Shown one piece after another: positions 58,684-64,000 of a stretch of 64,000 nt of DNA. The position numbers were made by a program, and so were the translations under genes. The notes beneath the pieces are model-generated. The model was given only the letters and a program-made list of their open reading frames with translations. It ran no database searches and was not told where the DNA came from. The number at the start of each line of letters is the position of its first letter. Within the stretch, counting starts at the first letter, position 1. This DNA comes from Cycloclasticus pugetii PS-1 (lineage in GTDB: Bacteria > Pseudomonadota > Gammaproteobacteria > Methylococcales > Cycloclasticaceae): the NCBI RefSeq assembly GCF_000384415.1, contig NZ_ARVU01000001.1:2319925-2383924 (forward strand), in the 5' to 3' direction.

Positions 58684-60060
58684 ATGAATTCACTCTCTCA
58701 ACGGAAAGAGCCTCTTTCAAAAAAAACCTGGTTTAGCAGTATTTTTCTCAGCCTCGCATTAATCTCACTGTCCTCAGTTCCAGCAACAAAAACTTACGCT
58801 AGTGGCGTAAATATGGAAGGCCTAGGCATTCGTGCCATGAGCATGGGTAGCGCATTTATTGGTTTGGCAGATGATGCTTCTGCTGTCTTTTGGAACCCTG
58901 CTGGTTTAAGTCAATTAAAAGGTGCTGGTTATACTTTTGGCGTGTACTCAATGACAGCTGACGTTGATGCTAAAAACGGTGTTTCAAATAACTCACTCCC
59001 TGGTGGTGATTACGACCCCAATAAGGGCGATTTATTTCCTGGCTTTTACCCATCCGAACCGACTAACTTTGATGATGATGAAGAGCTTTGGTTAGGTGCT
59101 GCTACCATGCCATCGTTTCTTATATTTAAAAATTTTGGTCGCTATACACTGGCCGGTGGTGCATTCGGTGTAGGCGGGGCATATTCAAGTTACAACGATA
59201 AAATATTTGATCCTGCTAATGATGCAGAAATCGAAGCCGATGTTTTTGCCGTTCTTGGCTTGATGAGTATCAACGGCTCTATCGGTTATCAAGTCACACA
59301 GAAGTTAAGTGTCGGTTTTGGCGTTGATATGCTTGTTAATGTTTGGCGTGGCGATGTTAAGAAAGATTATATCTCTGCCTCTGACTCCGACTGGAACTAT
59401 AACTACGATGCAAAAATCCGTAAATGGGGTTATGGTTTTCAAGGAAACATTGGTGTGCTTTATAAGTTTAATGAGCAGTGGAGTGTAGGCGCAATATATC
59501 GCACTGGCAGTGACATAAAACTAGAAGGTGATACAAAGATTAGGCTTAAAGGCGGTAGCAACATTGATCCATTTAAAACTAATGAAAAAAGTGATGGGCA
59601 TACTGATTTTGAATACGGTGCTTCATGGGGTGTAGGTGTTGCATATAAACCTACAAAAAAACTTACCTTTACTTATGATTATCGAGAAAATGACTGGAGT
59701 GATTTCAACTGGCCTGGCTCTAATGCTACCTTTGATGAACCCGGAAAATTCTTACAAAATGTTGATGGTGACCCTGGCTGGAATCGTGCCCATGGTTATA
59801 GTGTTGGTACCGAGTACCTTCTAAATAACAAGATAACTTTACGAGCTGGTTATACCAATGAGTCTTCAGGTGTTCCTTCTGAGTTTGAGAACCCTGCAAC
59901 CATTACCCTAGGTGATATACAAATCGCTAACGTAGGGATGGGAATTCAATACGACACCTGGAAAGTCGACGTCTTAGTGGGTACTATGTGGGGCGGTACT
60001 GGGTATGGTGTTGACCACCGTTGTTATGACTTTGGTATTAGCTTTATGCGTATGCTCTAA
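58684..60060 (+). CDS. OmpP1/FadL/TodX-family outer-membrane transporter
   Basis: A 458-residue beta-barrel that lets hydrophobic compounds through the outer membrane. After a long signal sequence (cleavage near TYA at 39) comes GVNMEGLGIRAMSMGSAFIG followed by LADDASAVFWNPAGLSQL, the family hatch signature with the NPAGL box. FadL homologues such as TodX and XylN import aromatic hydrocarbons, which fits this genome. It ends SFMRML and not with an aromatic residue, which is unusual for a barrel. A perfect 17-bp hairpin follows. Confidence 0.92.
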   Translation: MNSLSQRKEPLSKKTWFSSIFLSLALISLSSVPATKTYASGVNMEGLGIRAMSMGSAFIGLADDASAVFWNPAGLSQLKGAGYTFGVYSMTADVDAKNGVSNNSLPGGDYDPNKGDLFPGFYPSEPTNFDDDEELWLGAATMPSFLIFKNFGRYTLAGGAFGVGGAYSSYNDKIFDPANDAEIEADVFAVLGLMSINGSIGYQVTQKLSVGFGVDMLVNVWRGDVKKDYISASDSDWNYNYDAKIRKWGYGFQGNIGVLYKFNEQWSVGAIYRTGSDIKLEGDTKIRLKGGSNIDPFKTNEKSDGHTDFEYGASWGVGVAYKPTKKLTFTYDYRENDWSDFNWPGSNATFDEPGKFLQNVDGDPGWNRAHGYSVGTEYLLNNKITLRAGYTNESSGVPSEFENPATITLGDIQIANVGMGIQYDTWKVDVLVGTMWGGTGYGVDHRCYDFGISFMRML

Positions 60061-60068
60061 AGAGTCTA

Positions 60069-60107
60069 TATTTACCCCCTTCCAGCTAAACTGGAAGGGG
60101 GTAAATA
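60069..60107. terminator. Perfect 17-bp hairpin after the FadL gene
   Basis: TATTTACCCCCTTCCAG and its exact complement flank a CTAAA loop, 8 bases after the FadL stop. There is no T-run, so it may be a stabilising 3-prime stem or a bidirectional terminator of non-classical type between FadL and mnmE. Confidence 0.7.
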
Positions 60108-60180
60108 CCTTACAAACTAACCCCTAAATAAACGTATAAAGTAGACTAACTACGTCGATAGTTAACTCACCCAGATTTTT

Positions 60181-61536
60181 TTATTTTCCTATACAGAATG
60201 AAGAGAAAATCTCCCCTAAAAGATCATCCGGTGTCATTTTTCCAGTAATTTCAGATAACGCATTTTGTGCCAGTCGCAAGTCTTCTGCAAACATCTCCCC
60301 AGCTTGATAATGAAGTAACTGGGCAATACCATCATTTAAAAAAGCATGAGATCGAGTCAATGCATCTAAGTGCCTACGACGAGCTAAAAATACATTTTTT
60401 TCTTCTGAATTAAACCCCATTCTTTCTTTCAGGTGTTGAGTTAAAAGATTTAAGCCATCTTTATGTTTTGCTGAAAGCCTTATTATCGTTCGCCCATCTT
60501 TCGACGTTGTTTCACCTACCTGCGTACCGGTTATATCCACTTTATTAAAAACTATCGTTACTGGAACTGAGGCGGGTATATCATTTAATAAAGACAAATA
60601 ATCATCAGAGCTTGATTCTTGATCATCCACCACTAACAACACTTGATCTGCTTGTGAAATGGCATGTTTTGCTCTTTTAACACCTTCTTGTTCAATAATA
60701 TCGCTGGTTTCACGCAGACCTGCAGTATCAATAATATGTACTGGCATACCATCTATTTGAATTTGCTCTTTGAGCACGTCACGAGTCGTTCCAGCGACTG
60801 CTGTCACAATCGCCGTATCACGTTGTGAAAGCGCATTTAATAAACTTGATTTACCAGCATTCGGTTTACCAGCCAATACCACGGTCATCCCATCACGCAA
60901 TAAACTTCCTTGCTTTGCCGTTTCTGTAATCGTTTTAAAGGCTTGTTGTAGGTTTGAGATTATTTTTTGTAGCTCTTCACCAGCTAAAAAATCAATATCT
61001 TCATCACTAAAGTCAATCGCCGACTCTACATATAAACGCAGGTGTTTTAACTGCCTTTGTAGATCATTAATTCGCTCTGAAAAAGCCCCTTGCAACGATC
61101 GTTGCGCTGATGAGGCTGCTGCCGCTGTCCCTGCATCAATAATATCAGCAACTGCCTCAGCTTGAGCTAGGTCTAATTTATTATTTAAAAATGCCCTTTG
61201 GGTGAATTCACCCGGTTCAGCAAGGCGTGCACCTAAGGCTAACACTCGTTTTAAAAGCATATCTAAAACAACTGGGCCACCATGCCCCTGAAGCTCTAAA
61301 GTATCTTCACCTGTATAAGAGGCTGGAGACTTAAAGTACAACGCAAGCCCACTATCAATAGTGCTATTATCGTTTGCTTTAAATAACTTGAAGCAAGCTT
61401 GTCTGGCGGGTATTTCACTGCCCAGTAGCTGCTGGCTAATTTGTTTTGTGTTTGTACCGCTAATCCTAATAATGCCAATTCCACCACGACCACTGGCTGT
61501 GGCAACAGCAGCAATAGTGTCGTTATTAGCCATCAA
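60181..61536 (-). CDS. mnmE: tRNA modification GTPase MnmE
   Basis: MnmE works with MnmG on wobble uridine 34 of tRNA. The 451 residues show the N-terminal tetrahydrofolate domain (ATASGRGGIGIIRISG), the inserted G domain (GKPNAGKSSLLNAL, DTAGLRE, NKVD) and the C-terminal FCIGK with the conserved cysteine. Two adjacent Met codons could start it; the second (61533) is equally good. It follows yidC by 4 bases, but mnmG is not next to it. Confidence 0.97.
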   Translation of the reverse strand: MMANNDTIAAVATASGRGGIGIIRISGTNTKQISQQLLGSEIPARQACFKLFKANDNSTIDSGLALYFKSPASYTGEDTLELQGHGGPVVLDMLLKRVLALGARLAEPGEFTQRAFLNNKLDLAQAEAVADIIDAGTAAAASSAQRSLQGAFSERINDLQRQLKHLRLYVESAIDFSDEDIDFLAGEELQKIISNLQQAFKTITETAKQGSLLRDGMTVVLAGKPNAGKSSLLNALSQRDTAIVTAVAGTTRDVLKEQIQIDGMPVHIIDTAGLRETSDIIEQEGVKRAKHAISQADQVLLVVDDQESSSDDYLSLLNDIPASVPVTIVFNKVDITGTQVGETTSKDGRTIIRLSAKHKDGLNLLTQHLKERMGFNSEEKNVFLARRRHLDALTRSHAFLNDGIAQLLHYQAGEMFAEDLRLAQNALSEITGKMTPDDLLGEIFSSFCIGK

Positions 61537-61540
61537 TAAA

Positions 61541-63178
61541 TTACTTTTCTTTTCCTGACTCTATACGTTTCATAATCACTGTCTGTTGAGCAATCGTTAA
61601 TAGATTATTCACGATCCAGTACAGCACTAAGCCTGCTGGGAAAAAGGCAAAAAAACCAGTAAACATAATCGGTAGCATTTGCATCACTTTCTTTTGCATA
61701 GGATCGACCGGAGCAGGGTTTAAACGCTGCTGGAAGAACATAGTGATCCCATAAATAACCGGTAAAATAAAGTACGGGTCGGCAGCAGATAAGTTATCAA
61801 TCCACAGTACAAAAGGAGCCTGTCTTAGCTCAACACTTTCTAGTAAGGTCCAATACAAAGCGATAAAAACAGGAATTTGAATCAGAATCGGTAAACAACC
61901 ACTCAATGGGTTTATTTTTTCTGTTTTATACAGCTCCATCATCGCTTTATTCAGCTGCTGTTTATCGTCCCCATACCGTTCTTTTAATGCAACGATTCTT
62001 GGCTGCACCAATTTCATATGCGCCATTGATTTATAGCTTTTTTCAGATAGCTTAAAGAACAGTGCTTTGATGGTAAACGTTACCATAATGATAGCAACAC
62101 CCCAGTTTCCTACAAAATCATAGAAGAAACTTAACAGCCAAAAAATCGGTTCTGCAATAATCGTAAGCTTACCGTAATCAACCATTAACTCTAGGCCCGG
62201 TGCAATTTCCTTAAGCTGCTCTTGTAATTTTGGCCCTGCAAATAATACCGAATTAATTGTTTTTCTCTGTCCAGGCTCGACAACAGTCATCGGTGAATAA
62301 GCGCCAATTACATACTTTCCAGCACTTAATGCTTTTGTATAGTATGTGTAGTTATTCTCTTTTTCCGGCACCCAAGCAACGCCGAAGTAATGTTGAATCA
62401 TCCCTGCCCAGCCACCTGTGGCTTCTTGGCTAAGATTTTCATCTTCCATATCATCAAAATCAATTTTTTGATACTTGTCCTCATCTGTATACAAAACACC
62501 ACCGGTATACGTATAGATCATTGAGTTTGCTTTCTTATCAGCATAATCATTACGCTTTATTTGCAAATACTCTCTAGCAGACCAGCTATTAGAGCCTTTA
62601 TTTTCTATACTTGTTTCAACATCAACTTTATAGCTACCTTTGCTAAACACATAGGTTTTAGTGACTTCTATACCGCTTTCATTTTTCCAAGTTAACGGCA
62701 CCCGCAACTCATCATCTGTCATTACATATTGACTGTCAGATGCACTCCAAAGCGCGTGATGATTAGGGCTTTCACCATTTTGGACAATTAAGCCAGACTC
62801 AACAACGAATGTTTTGGACGGTGTGTTATTTAACAGTTGAACTGTTTCTTCTAAACCTTTCGTATCCGGATACTGAGTTAAATAAAGGTTAACTATATTG
62901 CCACCAACTTTATCAATTTTCAGCTCATATACGTCTGTAATAACCTCTATAACACCGCCTTTAAGCGCCAAATCCTTTGGTTCTGTTTCTTGATTAACAC
63001 CGGTTGGTAACGGCTCACTTTTAGCAACATTAGGTACATCCGTTGATGAATTAACGCCCTCACTTTGCACTTGCTGTTGTATTTGTTGTGGTAAGACATA
63101 GTCTTTTTGCCAAGCTTGCCAAATAAGCACCGCTATAAATGCTAGCGCTGCAAAAAGTAATGTTCTTTGATTATCCAT
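61541..63178 (-). CDS. yidC: Membrane protein insertase YidC
   Basis: YidC inserts and folds inner-membrane proteins, including ATP synthase a and c. The 545 residues start with an uncleaved helix (MDNQRTLLFAALAFIAVLIW), then a large periplasmic domain, then the five-helix core with GNWGVAIIMVTFTIKALFF and NPLSGCLPILIQIPVFIALY. It overlaps yidD by 8 bases. Confidence 0.98.
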   Translation of the reverse strand: MDNQRTLLFAALAFIAVLIWQAWQKDYVLPQQIQQQVQSEGVNSSTDVPNVAKSEPLPTGVNQETEPKDLALKGGVIEVITDVYELKIDKVGGNIVNLYLTQYPDTKGLEETVQLLNNTPSKTFVVESGLIVQNGESPNHHALWSASDSQYVMTDDELRVPLTWKNESGIEVTKTYVFSKGSYKVDVETSIENKGSNSWSAREYLQIKRNDYADKKANSMIYTYTGGVLYTDEDKYQKIDFDDMEDENLSQEATGGWAGMIQHYFGVAWVPEKENNYTYYTKALSAGKYVIGAYSPMTVVEPGQRKTINSVLFAGPKLQEQLKEIAPGLELMVDYGKLTIIAEPIFWLLSFFYDFVGNWGVAIIMVTFTIKALFFKLSEKSYKSMAHMKLVQPRIVALKERYGDDKQQLNKAMMELYKTEKINPLSGCLPILIQIPVFIALYWTLLESVELRQAPFVLWIDNLSAADPYFILPVIYGITMFFQQRLNPAPVDPMQKKVMQMLPIMFTGFFAFFPAGLVLYWIVNNLLTIAQQTVIMKRIESGKEK

Positions 63179-63401
63179 GAGTTTTATCTGACGTTGGTAA
63201 CGGGTCTACACCACCCTTACAAAAAGGCTGGCAACGTAAAAGCCTTTTTAGTGTAAGGCTTATTGCTTTTATTGTTCTGTATTGTTGAAAAGCTTCAAGC
63301 GCGTACTGTGAGCATGTAGGGTAGAAACGGCAACGACTACCTAGCACTGGACTAACAAAATATCGATAAAATTTAATCAAATAAATAAAGAGTTTATTCA
63401 C
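63171..63401 (-). CDS. yidD: Membrane protein insertion efficiency factor YidD
   Basis: A 76-residue amphipathic protein with the family motifs YFVSPVLGSRCRFYPTCSQY and CQPFCKGGVDPLP with its conserved cysteines. It sits between rnpA and yidC, overlapping each by 8 bases, the usual compact arrangement. Confidence 0.96.
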   Translation of the reverse strand: MNKLFIYLIKFYRYFVSPVLGSRCRFYPTCSQYALEAFQQYRTIKAISLTLKRLLRCQPFCKGGVDPLPTSDKTHG

Positions 63402-63750
63402 TTTTCATAAACCTAATCCAATGTCTATTAATGGATGTTGCCAATTCTTTTTTACTTGCCGAAGCAGCCTTGTGGCGACATAAAATAACAAAGTCGTAGC
63501 CAGATAAGTGTTCTTTTTGCTGTCTAAACGACTCTCTAACTACTCGTTTAATAGCGTTTCTTTTTACAGCTCTTTTAACATTTTTCTTAGCGATTGCGAG
63601 GCCAAGCCTTGCTCCAGATAAGTTTTTTTTTCGCGCTAAGACAGTCAGCAAGTCATCCGTGCTTCTTTCAGCTCCCTTAAAAACGTTAGCGTATTCCGAC
63701 GGGCTGTTCAGCTTGTGTGTTTTTGTAAACGCGTGCTTTTTTTCTTTTAT
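63394..63750 (-). CDS. rnpA: Ribonuclease P protein component, no canonical start codon
   Basis: RnpA helps RNase P RNA process tRNA precursors. The core LGLAIAKKNVKRAVKRNAIK followed by RVVRESFR is clear. The family N-terminus is also coded (HAFTKTHKLNSPSEYANVF), but between the upstream stop (63786) and a TTG at 63651 no ATG, GTG or TTG occurs in frame. Starting at TTG would lose about 33 conserved residues. The best position is ATA at 63750, whose first base is the last base of the rpmH stop (TAATA, where TAATG is expected), giving 118 residues. A non-standard start, a CTG start at 63711 or an indel in the A7 run (63737-63743) are the options. Confidence 0.85.
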   Translation of the reverse strand: MKEKKHAFTKTHKLNSPSEYANVFKGAERSTDDLLTVLARKKNLSGARLGLAIAKKNVKRAVKRNAIKRVVRESFRQQKEHLSGYDFVILCRHKAASASKKELATSINRHWIRFMKSE

Positions 63751-63884
63751 TACGCTGATAAACGAGCTCGACCTTTCGCACGTCTAGCATTGATAATTTT
63801 ACGGCCTGATTTAGTTGCCATTCTTGCTCTAAAACCGTGTGTTCTCGCTCTTTTTAAGTTGCTTGGTTGAAACGTTCTTTTCAT
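63750..63884 (-). CDS. rpmH: 50S ribosomal protein L34
   Basis: A 44-residue basic protein, [18 protein letters not shown] onward, ending [10 protein letters not shown], the standard L34 sequence. It heads rpmH-rnpA-yidD-yidC-mnmE, which normally faces dnaA and oriC. The remaining 116 bases to the window end hold its leader; a TTGACT at the very edge could be a -35, but the matching -10 is poor. No DnaA box is seen before the window ends. Confidence 0.97.
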   Translation of the reverse strand: MKRTFQPSNLKRARTHGFRARMATKSGRKIINARRAKGRARLSA

Positions 63885-64000
63885 GTTGAAATGTCCTATG
63901 AATGACTAATTAATAATATGACGAAAGATAGCTTTTTGGAGCTTGATTTTCTTTCGAGAAAAAGACTGGGAAGGTTAGTTTTATTTCTCTAAAAAGTCAA

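Overview
The window looks like the oriC-proximal chromosome of a marine, low-GC, aerobic gammaproteobacterium that degrades aromatic hydrocarbons. A Cycloclasticus-like organism is my best guess, from the combination of many ring-hydroxylating dioxygenases, an extradiol dioxygenase, a hydroxychromene-carboxylate isomerase, a FadL/TodX-type porin and AT-rich codon use. This is recognition, not a database result.

Housekeeping frame: the classical block rpmH-rnpA-yidD-yidC-mnmE (63884 to 60181) and mnmG-rsmG-parA-parB-atpIBEFHAGDC-glmU-glmS (21441 to 7088) all lies on the minus strand. In many gammaproteobacteria these two halves are close together. Here about 39 kb separates mnmE from mnmG, and most of it is catabolic. 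Within that stretch moxR (21578) is about 32 kb from its usual partners DUF58 and transglutaminase (54713-57649), although all three keep the same strand. Both splits suggest that the catabolic genes were inserted into an ancestral core region. I saw no transposase, integrase or tRNA.

Catabolic region: there are six Rieske alpha subunits (one cut by the window edge), four beta subunits, and only one Rieske ferredoxin plus one ferredoxin reductase. Two SDR dihydrodiol dehydrogenases (BphB-like and BenD/CmtB-like), a PdxA/TphB-like dehydrogenase, an extradiol dioxygenase, a hydroxychromene-carboxylate isomerase, a GST and a PQQ-cytochrome c alcohol dehydrogenase complete the set. Together they could dihydroxylate, rearomatise and cleave several aromatic compounds.

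Transport: a four-gene envelope module (DUF1302 outer-membrane protein, DUF1329 periplasmic protein, YCF48 beta-propeller, RND/MMPL pump) occurs twice, in different gene order (6937-296 and 48801-41566). The YCF48-RND pair is translationally coupled by the same TAATG overlap in both copies. Each copy adjoins an oxidative enzyme: a Rieske alpha in one, a PQQ dehydrogenase in the other. I read it as a transport machine for hydrophobic substrates.

Regulation: a true FNR-type regulator with four cluster cysteines (35700-36425) sits inside the dioxygenase cluster. FNR-box sequences (TTGAT-N4-ATCAA) with 9 or 10 of 10 matches lie before the DUF1302 module, a truncated haemoglobin, the pdxA-like/small-protein divergent pair and a dioxygenase operon. 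The window therefore suggests an oxygen-responsive regulon that controls oxygen-consuming aromatic catabolism.
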